Assembly (NCBI GenBank): GCA_001603115.1
Contig: LVBG01000017.1
Span: 1 to 64,000, forward strand
Length of the DNA stretch: 64,000 nucleotides
Direction of reading: 5' to 3'
Source of the DNA: Spirochaetales bacterium Spiro_05
GTDB lineage: Bacteria > Spirochaetota > Spirochaetia > Sphaerochaetales > Sphaerochaetaceae
Part shown: piece by piece, positions 6,820 to 13,308 of the stretch
How positions within the stretch are numbered: position 1 is the first letter of the stretch
Layout of the letters: each line of letters begins with the position of its first letter
Notes under the pieces: generated by a model
Told to the model about the DNA's origin: nothing
Databases searched by the model: none
The model's input: the letters and a program-made list of their open reading frames with translations, nothing else
Made by a program: the position numbers and the translations under genes

Positions 6820-7512
6820 GAGTGAACCGAAACAAAATAGCAAGCATGTTAGTTGAGTGAATCATACCTTAGAACCAAACATCTGAAGTGAGTGAACCAA
6901 AATTGGAAAAAGAAGCACCGTTTGGAAGTGAACCATTAGGTAGTAACAAGAGCAAAGGCAAGAGTGAATCAATATGCCGAGATACACAGAATAGAAAAGT
7001 GAACCAAAAGAAAGAACAAATACGAATTCGTAGAGTGAGCCAACCAGAAAACGAGAACAGGTAATGAGAGCGAACCGATAGCCCTAATTGAGGCAACCAA
7101 GTACGAGTGAACCAATCTCAGTGAAAAGACCATTTATTCATAAGTGAACCGAAAACGGATACAAAAGCAAAAACGCAGAGTGAACCGAAAACAGATAGAA
7201 AAAGCATAAATCCAAAGTGAACCAACACAATAAAAGAACCAAGTGCATGAAGTGAACCAACAGCGAATACAAGAACAAGTGCAGGGAGTGAGCCAACAGC
7301 GACTACAAAAGCAAGTGCGGGGAGCGGACCAACATTAAGAGATGAGCATATATATTGAGTGAGCCTACACTGTGGATAACAGCAAAATTTTTAAGCGAAC
7401 CATTTCTTGAGAATTCAAGCGTATATAACAAGTGAACCAATCGGAGACGAGTTTTCCAATACAAACGAGTGGACCGTAATGAACGAAGAAAATCGAATTA
7501 AAAAAGTGAACC
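6820..7512 (+). repeat. Array of 20 short repeats with 36-bp period; candidate TIGR guide-RNA array
   Basis: No gene fits 6777-7525. Instead the motif RA-GYGRRYC occurs 20 times, with the heptamer starting at 6822, 6857, 6892, 6928, 6964, 6999, 7035, 7070, 7107, 7144, 7180, 7217, 7252, 7288, 7324, 7359, 7395, 7432, 7469 and 7506. Spacing is always 35-37 bp. Eleven copies are exactly GTGAACC; the others are GTGAATC (2), GTGAGCC (3), GCGAACC (2), GCGGACC and GTGGACC. Every change is a transition, as expected if RNA base pairing is conserved. Between copies are 28-30 variable bases with a weaker central purine-purine-C-A motif, so each unit has two variable segments of about 9-12 nt. The period and two-spacer layout match the 36-nt guides of TIGR-Tas systems. 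An iteron-type origin is the main alternative. Confidence 0.82.
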
Positions 7513-7525
7513 AAGGAGAGTAAAA

Positions 7526-8323
7526 ATGTCTGAGTATGAAGTTAAGAGACAGAGAATCAAAGGAATCGTGAGAACCATCTATGACTACCAAGATATCAGG
7601 ATCAAGATGGGAAACCGCCTGAGATTCAAGGCTGATGGGTCTGACCAAAAGGACAACGGAACGGCGATGATAATCAACAATGAGGACATCCCTTCCCTTG
7701 TCGATGCCTTCCAGGATTCGAAAGATACCGAGGAAGCTCTGGTCAAGTCGTTGAAGAGAGAATTGAAGGGAATCAAGGTCTACGATGATTTCCTCAAGAA
7801 CGTAAAGGGTGTCGGCCCCATGATGGCAGCAGTCATCATTGCCGAGTATGACATTCACAAGGCCCATACCATTTCCGCAATGAACCAGTTCACTGGCCTC
7901 AATCCCGGAATGGTGTATGGAAGGAAGAAGTCTGGAGATAACATTGTTGTCACCGATACGTTAATCAAGGGCGACAAGCTCACCGCTGGCTTCCTCTCAC
8001 CGTACAATGTGAGGCTTCGGACAAAGATGATCGGCGTTCTTGCCCCATCTTTCATCAAGAGCAAGTCACCGTATTCCAAATTCTATTATGACTACAAGGA
8101 GAGGCTGAAGAACAAGGAGACCATGATTGAGGGTAGGGGCAAGGCTTGGAACGAGACAAGCGACCTGCACCGTCACAACGCAGCAATGAGGTACATGATT
8201 AAATGCTTCATCCGGGACCTGTATTACGTCTGGAGAGAGAGCGAAGGCCTTCCTACCAGATGCCCCTACGAAGAAGAGTACCTTGGACGCAAACACCATA
8301 TTTATGAAGGAGAAATTGCATGA
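7526..8323 (+). CDS. Tas-like protein: Nop/IS110 C-terminal-domain protein without nuclease (TasA type)
   Basis: The start at 7526 has GGAGAG upstream, 13 bp after the last array repeat. The 265-residue protein is helical. Residues 1-92 form a long helical pair with a polar insert. Residues 94-106 (KGVGPMMAAVIIA) are the helix-hairpin-helix of the IS110/IS116 C-terminal domain, followed by MNQFTGLNPGMVYGRKKSGD (119-138) and the terminal helical bundle (NVRLRTKMIG, SPYSKFYYDYKERL, HRHNAAMRYMIKCFIRDLY). The N-terminal DEDD/RuvC catalytic domain of IS110 transposases is absent, and no HNH is seen. This domain is related to the Nop fold that holds C/D-box RNAs. With the adjacent array I infer an RNA-guided DNA-binding protein. 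An annotation pipeline would call it a transposase, but no insertion-sequence ends are present. Confidence 0.78.
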   Translation: MSEYEVKRQRIKGIVRTIYDYQDIRIKMGNRLRFKADGSDQKDNGTAMIINNEDIPSLVDAFQDSKDTEEALVKSLKRELKGIKVYDDFLKNVKGVGPMMAAVIIAEYDIHKAHTISAMNQFTGLNPGMVYGRKKSGDNIVVTDTLIKGDKLTAGFLSPYNVRLRTKMIGVLAPSFIKSKSPYSKFYYDYKERLKNKETMIEGRGKAWNETSDLHRHNAAMRYMIKCFIRDLYYVWRESEGLPTRCPYEEEYLGRKHHIYEGEIA

Positions 8324-8511
8324 AAAAGCCATGTCAATATTGTGAGTTGGGAGATGATTCAAAGTCTCTCCATTGTGAGATTGGGAGCGGAGAAGCCTTC
8401 GTGGAAAGAGGATATATCTACGTGAATCTTGGTTCGGTTGATGCTCAGTTTAGTATTACGTATTGCCCGAATTGCGGAAGAGAGCTTGATATACCTGGAG
8501 ATAATTCATGA
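8320..8511 (+). CDS. Small zinc-ribbon protein
   Basis: The start overlaps the stop of the Tas-like gene by 4 bp (ATGA), so translation is coupled and the two may act together. The 63-residue protein has CQYC near residue 5, a lone Cys in LHCEIG, and CPNCGREL near the C-terminus, giving a likely CxxC/CxxC zinc site around a small beta sheet. Many phage early proteins have this design. No specific role is known, but its coupling to the Tas-like gene makes it worth testing as a partner. Confidence 0.6.
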   Translation: MKKPCQYCELGDDSKSLHCEIGSGEAFVERGYIYVNLGSVDAQFSITYCPNCGRELDIPGDNS

Positions 8512-8588
8512 AAAGCTTTGAATCAATGAGAGATTCGCTGAGTAAGAAGTCAGAAGAACCAAGTGGCAGGGAGGCCTCATGTCAATAA
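8508..8588 (+). CDS. Possible 26-residue peptide
   Basis: ATGA overlaps the stop of the zinc-ribbon gene, and GGAG lies 8 bp upstream at 8497-8500. The frame reads a short, polar, Ser/Glu-rich peptide ending at 8588 and overlapping the next gene start by 10 bp. It may simply be a translational bridge between its neighbours. Confidence 0.3.
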   Translation: MKSFESMRDSLSKKSEEPSGREASCQ

Positions 8589-8842
8589 AGTTGCCGATCA
8601 TCGCAGGGGTGCAAGACATGCCCGGCATTGAAGCTATGATTTTTGCAATCGATGTTAGAAATGAAAGCCAGGTTGAGGTGTATTTCCATCCGAAGCGTGT
8701 GGGCAGGGTTCAATACTTCAACGACAAGAATCTTATCCTCAGCAAGCACAATTTCTGTGTCTGCATGAGTTTTGATGCTCTTCGTGACGTACTGAGCGGA
8801 ACGCAGATTACTGTAGATGGATATATAGATGAAATGGAGTAG
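8579..8842 (+). CDS. Hypothetical phage protein (87 aa)
   Basis: A start at 8579 has GGGAGG upstream. The protein is beta-rich (MIFAIDVRNESQVEVYFHPKRVGRVQYFND) with a helical C-terminus. It has no membrane segment and two nearby Cys (NFCVCM). No family is recognised. It lies in the string of small early genes to the right of the Tas-like protein, all on the plus strand with gaps of only a few bases. Confidence 0.5.
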   Translation: MSIKLPIIAGVQDMPGIEAMIFAIDVRNESQVEVYFHPKRVGRVQYFNDKNLILSKHNFCVCMSFDALRDVLSGTQITVDGYIDEME

Positions 8843-8845
8843 CAA

Positions 8846-9325
8846 ATGGGTGTAGATTACCTTGCAAAGATGCTCATGGGAGAAGTGGAAGCGTTGAAGC
8901 CAAAGGCTGAGGCTTATGACAAAATGATGGCAGAAGGCAAGCGGAAGGTCTTTGTAGTTACAAGCGGTAGCTATGAGGACTACTCAATAGAAGCTGTGTT
9001 CTCAAGCGAGGAGAAGGCGAAGGAGTATTGCGATATCAACAATGTCGGCCTTCCCTATCCCAACTATCACTACTCTGATTATCTCATTGATGATTATGTG
9101 GTGAAGTATCCAGTAATTTATGAGGTTGGGTACAGGCCGAAGTATGCTGAAGATGATCCAAGGAGAATGGAATTCTACCGGGTTGACGAATACTCAGACG
9201 AATACATTGATGAATTTGGTGTGTTTGGTTGCTGTGTCGAATACAACAAAAACTTCTCTGTCATGAAAGAGGAAGTGCTTAGAAAGTATTGGGCATTCAC
9301 CAAACAGCAGAAGGAAAATGAGTGA
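8846..9325 (+). CDS. Hypothetical phage protein with KVFVVTSGSYEDYS motif
   Basis: The 159-residue protein begins with a helix (residues 1-30), then a strand with KRKVFVVTSGSYEDYSIEAVFSSEEKAKEYC. That layout (strand, YEDYS, EKAxEY helix) recurs in small phage proteins of unknown function, where one end of the protein reads as a modified ferredoxin-like unit. The second half is Tyr- and Asp-rich. The start at 8846 follows GGAG and lies 3 bp after the previous stop. No function can be assigned. Confidence 0.55.
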   Translation: MGVDYLAKMLMGEVEALKPKAEAYDKMMAEGKRKVFVVTSGSYEDYSIEAVFSSEEKAKEYCDINNVGLPYPNYHYSDYLIDDYVVKYPVIYEVGYRPKYAEDDPRRMEFYRVDEYSDEYIDEFGVFGCCVEYNKNFSVMKEEVLRKYWAFTKQQKENE

Positions 9326-9576
9326 TGGGCTGGACACTTGTGTCTGAAGGGCTTCCTGTTGGGAGGAAGCCTACCTACCCACCTCCGTTCTGCAATAGGT
9401 ACTACGACAAGTATCTGGTGACGAATGGTTGTGGGGATGTGTTCTTCGCATTCTATGTGGAGAGGTATGGTGAATGGATGTTCGTGAATCCGTTCAATCA
9501 CAACGAGATCAAAGATGTTTATGCTTGGATTGACGGAAATCTAGCACCAACCAAATTGACCGAGGCAACAGAATGA
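9325..9576 (+). CDS. DUF551-like small protein
   Basis: The ATG at 9325 overlaps the upstream stop (TGATG). The 83-residue protein opens with GWTLVSEGLPVGRKP, has central strands (DKYLVTNGCGDVFFAFYVERYGEWMF) and ends with DVYAWIDGNLAP. This is the WxxVxExLP ... DVxxWxxLP pattern of DUF551 proteins, which are common on phages and have no known function. The reading overlaps the next gene by 4 bp. Confidence 0.55.
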   Translation: MGWTLVSEGLPVGRKPTYPPPFCNRYYDKYLVTNGCGDVFFAFYVERYGEWMFVNPFNHNEIKDVYAWIDGNLAPTKLTEATE

Positions 9577-9938
9577 CAATCAAGCAGCTACAGAACAAAT
9601 GCTTTGGACACGCACTCTCTCACGGCTTTCTCCACAAGAACATGAATATAGCGGAGATGCTGTGCGAAGTCCACGGAGAGGTAAGCGAGGCTCTCACTGC
9701 ATTGCAGAGCAAGAGGAGGGCTGATCTAAGGAGTTACGAGAAGACATTCTCCGATGAGCGTTTCGCATGTTATGTGAAAGATTCTCTGGAAGATGAGCTT
9801 GCTGACATTGTTATGAGGGTCGCTACACTCTGCGGTTATCTTGAGATAGACCTAGAGAAGCATATCTCCTACAAAATCGAATTCAACAAGAATCGTGGGT
9901 ATCTCCACGGAAAGTATCAAATGCCAAGCCTGTCGTAA
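9573..9938 (+). CDS. MazG-like nucleotide pyrophosphohydrolase
   Basis: The 121-residue all-alpha protein carries the MazG-type metal motif: EVHGEVSEAL near residue 32 and EDELADIVMRV near residue 74 (the ExxE...ExxD arrangement), then EKHISYKIEFNKNR, the usual C-terminal part. These enzymes hydrolyse nucleoside triphosphates to monophosphates and are frequent on phages, where they may alter nucleotide pools or reduce host (p)ppGpp-linked responses. The start overlaps the preceding gene by 4 bp. Confidence 0.75.
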   Translation: MTIKQLQNKCFGHALSHGFLHKNMNIAEMLCEVHGEVSEALTALQSKRRADLRSYEKTFSDERFACYVKDSLEDELADIVMRVATLCGYLEIDLEKHISYKIEFNKNRGYLHGKYQMPSLS

Positions 9939-9973
9939 GATGGGCTTAATCTACATCAGAGAGGTGCTATAGG

Positions 9974-10210
9974 TTGCATCATGCAATCCCCGTAGTCGCA
10001 TATGAGAAAAAGGAAACCTTTATCTTTGAGTCGATTGCGGATGCCGCCATTGCGTATGGCGTGAACAAGAAAATCATTGTTGACCGTATCAATGATGGGT
10101 GTACCCTGAAAGATGGATACACCACCCTGGATTGGTATTCCAGTGAATCTGAGACGGTGGAAGAGCTGAAGGAGATGATGCAATACATACCTAAGGCTGA
10201 ACATCGTTAA
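9974..10210 (+). CDS. NUMOD1-like DNA-binding protein (TTG start)
   Basis: The frame has a TTG at 9974 as the best start, with a GAGAGG-like sequence upstream. The 78-residue product reads VVAYEKKETFIFESIADAAIAYGV followed by KKIIVDRINDG and DGYTTLDW. This is the layout of NUMOD1-type helical modules (strand, S-x-x-D/E-A-A helix, second helix, G-Y-x-W strand) that recognise DNA, usually attached to homing endonucleases. Here it stands alone. Start and family are both tentative. Confidence 0.45.
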   Translation: MHHAIPVVAYEKKETFIFESIADAAIAYGVNKKIIVDRINDGCTLKDGYTTLDWYSSESETVEELKEMMQYIPKAEHR

Positions 10211-10246
10211 GAAGAATAGTACCGAGCCAAACCATTCGCAAAGCGG

Positions 10247-10288
10247 TCAAGGATTGTCCTTGACAGACATTTTGCACCCATTTATAAC
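10247..10288 (+). promoter_or_regulatory. Strong sigma-70 promoter overlapped by a perfect palindrome
   Basis: TTGACA at 10260-10265 and TATAAC at 10283-10288 are separated by exactly 17 bp. A perfect inverted repeat, TCAAGGA-TTG-TCCTTGA at 10247-10263, overlaps the -35, so a repressor probably controls it. The expected transcription start near 10295 lies almost on the AGGAG of the next gene, giving a leader of about 8 nt. Confidence 0.65.
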
Positions 10289-10302
10289 AAACACAGGAGA
10301 AA

Positions 10303-10503
10303 ATGATGGAAAACAAGAGCGCTTATGAAGAAGAGGCCCGTAAAATTATTGAGATTTCAATGGAAGCTGCTGTGAATCTTATGGATGATGAGATTCGTGA
10401 ACAGCTACATCAAAAAATGGCTCCATGTTCTGATTTGGAATTTCTAACTGCCTATTTGGAGGAGCATTTCAAGAAATATGGGCAGAAGTTTGTAATAGGC
10501 TAG
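10303..10503 (+). CDS. Small hypothetical protein, paralogous to the C-terminus of its neighbour
   Basis: The start at 10303 follows AGGAG. The 66-residue protein has a helical N-terminus and a tail, LHQKMAPCSDLEFLTAYLEEH, that closely matches the C-terminus of the gene at 10711 (RQKLPPCSDLLYLTHYLKEH). The shared PCSDL motif suggests a conserved small domain, either DNA-binding or protein-binding. It is driven by its own strong promoter, so it is likely expressed independently of the early operon, perhaps in the lysogen. Confidence 0.55.
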   Translation: MMENKSAYEEEARKIIEISMEAAVNLMDDEIREQLHQKMAPCSDLEFLTAYLEEHFKKYGQKFVIG

Positions 10504-10535
10504 ATAATACTACTGCTTTGAGTCACTATCCCTCG

Positions 10536-10605
10536 GAGCTGTTTTTGGGCTACGCTTACCATAAAGGTGGTCATCATCCCAGTATTTTGCATAGCCCATC
10601 AGCTC
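10536..10605 (+). other. Large imperfect inverted repeat in the intergenic gap
   Basis: GAGCTG (10536-10541) and GGGCTACGC (10547-10555) pair with GCATAGCCC (10589-10597) and CAGCTC (10600-10605), followed by TTTTA. The paired arms enclose a 33-nt loop. It may be a terminator for the small gene upstream or a structured RNA. The rest of 10504-10710 shows only a TATAAT at 10678-10683 that could serve the next gene. Confidence 0.4.
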
Positions 10606-10710
10606 TTTTACTCATATCCATTTTTACTTATGGCTATATTCATAACATTTACTTAACTCAAATTTTGGTTCCTATATTATAATAACTGCAATCAAAATTG
10701 GGAGAATGAC

Positions 10711-11205
10711 TTGGATAAGCACAATACTTGTAATCATCAATTATTCAATACCCGCATTTCACGCAAGTGGATGGAAGCAGATGAACAGGCAAGAGAGCTT
10801 GAAAGCAAGGACGGCCAGGATCGGATTATCCTGCTGGCTGATGATGGTGATTATTCCATTTTTACTTTGGACGAATGCTACAAAGCCTTTTCACATTACG
10901 AAGATGAAGCAGCTAAGGAAATCCACATCGAGGAAGCATTCTACAATGCACAGGATGGGATGCCAATGTATGCCTTCTTCGATCTGATTCTATCCGTGAG
11001 AGATGGTAGTTCAGATTATTTCAACAGGGCATACACCATGATGAAGGCCAAGTATTTTGACATGTATGATGCCGAAAAGGACATGAATATCGAAATTCGT
11101 ACAATGCTTCGTCAGAAACTTCCCCCATGCTCCGACCTGTTGTACCTGACGCACTACCTGAAGGAGCATTGGGAGAAATTTGGAAGACCATTCATTTGGG
11201 ACTAG
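10711..11205 (+). CDS. Hypothetical protein with PCSDL C-terminal domain (TTG start)
   Basis: TTG at 10711 has GGAG at 10701-10704. The 164-residue protein is acidic and helical; residues 120-164 duplicate the domain seen in the gene at 10303 (shared IE/DEIR-x2-L-x-QK, PCSDL and YLxEHxxKxG). The N-terminal 110 residues are unrelated to any family I recognise. It converges with the integrase gene and overlaps it by 4 bp. A TATAAT at 10678-10683 could be its -10, with only a weak -35. Confidence 0.5.
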   Translation: MDKHNTCNHQLFNTRISRKWMEADEQARELESKDGQDRIILLADDGDYSIFTLDECYKAFSHYEDEAAKEIHIEEAFYNAQDGMPMYAFFDLILSVRDGSSDYFNRAYTMMKAKYFDMYDAEKDMNIEIRTMLRQKLPPCSDLLYLTHYLKEHWEKFGRPFIWD

Positions 11206-12500
11206 ATGATGTTGCTTAGGCGATCACGAAGACCTTGAAGTTGTTCGAGTCTTCGTTTCCCGTCTCTGTGGTCATAACCTTGTCGATATTTTGTGTGACC
11301 CATAAGTTCTTCAATCTGGCTTTTCTCAACTTCGCCCGCAATCATTGTTTGGAAAGTATGGCGTAGACAGTATTGGGTTCGTCCCTTGAGGTCTATGCCT
11401 GCTTTCGTAGCAAAAGAATTGAAGTGTTTATTTGAAGTAAAAACTGATAAATAGCCACCATCAATCATAAACAAATATTCTTGATCTTTTGGCATTCTTG
11501 CTATGTGTTTGTCTAAAATCCTGCAACACTGGTCAGAAAGCAGACCGATTTTTGATTTCATGCCTTTGTCAGTCGTTTTGATTCGCTTGACTACTTCTTT
11601 TGTGAAACTATTTACAGATTGGGAAGTATAGATTCCCTTGAGTTCAGGGTAGTAGTTTGATCTTGTCAACCCAGCAATTTCCCCTGGCCTAAAACCTGTA
11701 CATTTCATGATAAGGAAATAACTAGCCCACATGAGGCCTCCCCAAACCCAAATAGCTGTGTTGTCAAATTCTGGAAACATTATTGCCATTTCTTCTTCTG
11801 TGAAAGGCTGTCTCGGATTCGACTCCTCCGAAATTTTGTCAACTTTCTCGCACGGATTTGATTCGATTAGGCCTAAGTTGACAGCTTCTTTCATGATGTA
11901 TGACATGCACATGAGGACTTTGTTTTTTGAGTTGGACGCCATCTGCTTTCCGCTTGCAGCTCTCCTCATAGAAATGAACCATTCATCAATCATGATATGG
12001 TCAATATTTCTCAAATAGACGTTGCTGAAAGTTGGCAAGATATAATTGCGGAGTCTTCCATCCATTGTGTAGTAATAATACTCGTTGTATCGACGGTTCT
12101 TTCTTTCGTTTTTTGCTCTGTATGACCTTTCGTCAGTTCTGGTGTAAAAACCTTCAGCGAATTCCCCAAAAGTAATATCCTTGCTCTTCCTCTCCCTAAG
12201 CTGGCATCGAGCCCAAAACGTCGCATTCAATTCATCGGAGTAGCCTGTTGATATCCAGGAATCTGATCCCTTGAATTGTACTTGAATGTTTCGTCCTTTC
12301 CTTCTGATTAATCTGAAGTCTTTGTGTTCTGCTTGTTGCAGATAGTCTCCAGTGTTTCTTAGCTGGGCTTCAGCCCATTTGATTGCATCTTCTTTGGTAT
12401 GGCAACCAGAAGAGACCCACTTTTCAGTCCCATCGAAAAAAACCTGAACACATCGCCCCTGTCTTTGGGTGATTCGATACTTTGCTTTTTTAGTTTCCAT
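11202..12500 (-). CDS. int: Tyrosine-type site-specific integrase with duplicated arm domain
   Basis: The 432-residue enzyme has two tandem N-terminal copies of a small strand-helix arm-binding unit (residues 6-48 and 61-103; compare GRCVQVFFDGTEKWVSSG and GRNIQVQFKGSDSWISTG). A SAM-like core-binding region follows (about 112-230), then the catalytic domain. Catalytic residues visible are Arg in TGFRPGEIAGL, the RHTF box (YCLRHTFQTM), GHT and a Tyr in GYDHRD near residue 415. The first His of the HxxR box is replaced by Tyr/Cys, which occurs in some members. The gene points away from the tRNA-Leu and its start lies about 120 bp from the tRNA 3' end, which is the usual arrangement at an integration site. 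It mediates integration and excision of the element. Confidence 0.9.
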   Translation of the reverse strand: METKKAKYRITQRQGRCVQVFFDGTEKWVSSGCHTKEDAIKWAEAQLRNTGDYLQQAEHKDFRLIRRKGRNIQVQFKGSDSWISTGYSDELNATFWARCQLRERKSKDITFGEFAEGFYTRTDERSYRAKNERKNRRYNEYYYYTMDGRLRNYILPTFSNVYLRNIDHIMIDEWFISMRRAASGKQMASNSKNKVLMCMSYIMKEAVNLGLIESNPCEKVDKISEESNPRQPFTEEEMAIMFPEFDNTAIWVWGGLMWASYFLIMKCTGFRPGEIAGLTRSNYYPELKGIYTSQSVNSFTKEVVKRIKTTDKGMKSKIGLLSDQCCRILDKHIARMPKDQEYLFMIDGGYLSVFTSNKHFNSFATKAGIDLKGRTQYCLRHTFQTMIAGEVEKSQIEELMGHTKYRQGYDHRDGKRRLEQLQGLRDRLSNII

Positions 12501-12620
12501 GCCCGAATTATGGGTAAAAACTTAACGTTTGTAAACCCAAAAAATGCACACTTACGTACACTTGTACGCAGGTGTACATTTTTAAATGCTTATGCTTTAA
12601 TACTATATGAAAAAATACTT
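12501..12620. promoter_or_regulatory. Integrase upstream region / putative attachment flank
   Basis: The 120 bp between the integrase start and the tRNA 3' end are AT-rich. GTACAC at 12556-12561 pairs with GTGTAC at 12572-12577, and further CTTACGTACA/CTTGTACGCA half-repeats overlap this. These are candidate integrase or excisionase binding sites. The crossover core is expected within the tRNA 3' part (12621 onward). The duplicate copy of that part is not found elsewhere in the window, so the other end of the element lies to the left. Confidence 0.4.
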
Positions 12621-12704
12621 TGCCGAAAGCGGGGCTTGAACCCGCACGCCCTTGCGAGCAAGGGATTTTAAGTCCCTTGTGTCTACCAATTCCACCATTT
12701 CGGC
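12621..12704 (-). tRNA. tRNA-Leu (anticodon TAA)
   Basis: Read on the minus strand, the 84-nt gene has a 7-bp acceptor stem (GCCGAAA with TTTCGGC), a discriminator A, a D-arm starting TGGTGGAATTGGTAGACAC, an anticodon stem AGGGA/TCCCT around CTTAAAA with anticodon TAA, a long variable arm (TGCTCGCAAGGGCG region), and a T-arm GCGGG-TTCAAGC-CCCGC. No CCA is encoded. Its 3' end faces the integrase and probably forms the attachment core. Confidence 0.95.
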
Positions 12705-12710
12705 TGATGT

Positions 12711-13181
12711 TTATCGTTCTTCTGTTTCCACCGTACGCGGCAGTACCGCTGCATCGGTCTTGATGGGAATGAGGCGCTTGATGAACGGTTGCACCCCTAC
12801 ATAGGTCTTCTGGAACTCGTCCTCGCTCTCTTTGAGTGCAGCCTGCCAGGCAGCACCGAAGCCGGGGCTGTTTATCGTCAGTCTGTCAACGGCAAGCTGG
12901 TACACGTGCAATCTGGCGACTTCCTTTCTTCCCGGTTTCTGGGAGTAGGTGCTGAGGCTGATCCTGAGATTCTCATTCTGCTTTTTCAGATCCTCATTCT
13001 GTTCCTTGAGCTTGGAGAGGCCTTCGCTTTCCAGGTCCATGCGATCGGTAAGCATCCGCTTCAGCCGTTCAGTCTCCTGCTTTACAGCAAGCATTTCCTT
13101 ATGGCGCTTGACGGACATGACCACCACGAGCACGATGGCCAGTACAACACCGACTCCAAGACCTATCAGAAAGTTTTGCAT
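12711..13181 (-). CDS. Membrane-anchored coiled-coil protein
   Basis: This 156-residue protein begins with one strong transmembrane segment (residues 3-22, FLIGLGVGVVLAIVLVVVMS) followed by a basic KRHKE patch, so the rest should be cytoplasmic. Residues 27-75 form a coiled coil rich in Glu, Lys, Leu. The C-terminal half is soluble and ends in a charged tail. It resembles small cell-envelope or RmuC-like spacer proteins but matches no named family I know. It ends 6 bp before the tRNA-Leu and could be co-transcribed with it. Confidence 0.6.
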   Translation of the reverse strand: MQNFLIGLGVGVVLAIVLVVVMSVKRHKEMLAVKQETERLKRMLTDRMDLESEGLSKLKEQNEDLKKQNENLRISLSTYSQKPGRKEVARLHVYQLAVDRLTINSPGFGAAWQAALKESEDEFQKTYVGVQPFIKRLIPIKTDAAVLPRTVETEER

Positions 13182-13308
13182 GCGAATCTCCTCATCACAG
13201 CCAAAAAATACTGTAAGCAGGTGCTTTTGTCAAAGGTTATCACCAAGTGTGCGTGGTTATTGGCATTTTTTGCAGGTTGGCACAGGAGGGAATCAACGCT
13301 GTTCCTTA

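Noticed and set aside
6820-7512. CRISPR array
   Set aside because: The repeated unit is only 7-9 bp and spacing is 36 bp, so true CRISPR repeats (23-47 bp) with 30-bp spacers are excluded. No cas gene is nearby.
6438-7512. Iteron origin controlled by the Lin1244-type protein
   Set aside because: Not excluded, but iterons are usually longer and tighter (17-24 bp) and lack variable two-part spacers; transition-only variants and the Nop-like neighbour favour an RNA array.
6777-7525. Coding region with a 12-residue repeat
   Set aside because: The period varies between 35 and 37 bp, which breaks the frame, and stop codons occur in all frames.
7526-8323. Complete IS110 insertion sequence
   Set aside because: No catalytic DEDD domain, no recognisable ends, and the gene is coupled to phage genes on both sides.
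12621-12704. Second copy of the tRNA 3' end (attL/attR) within the window
   Set aside because: I found no repeat of the tRNA 3' segment to the left; the other end must lie outside the window.
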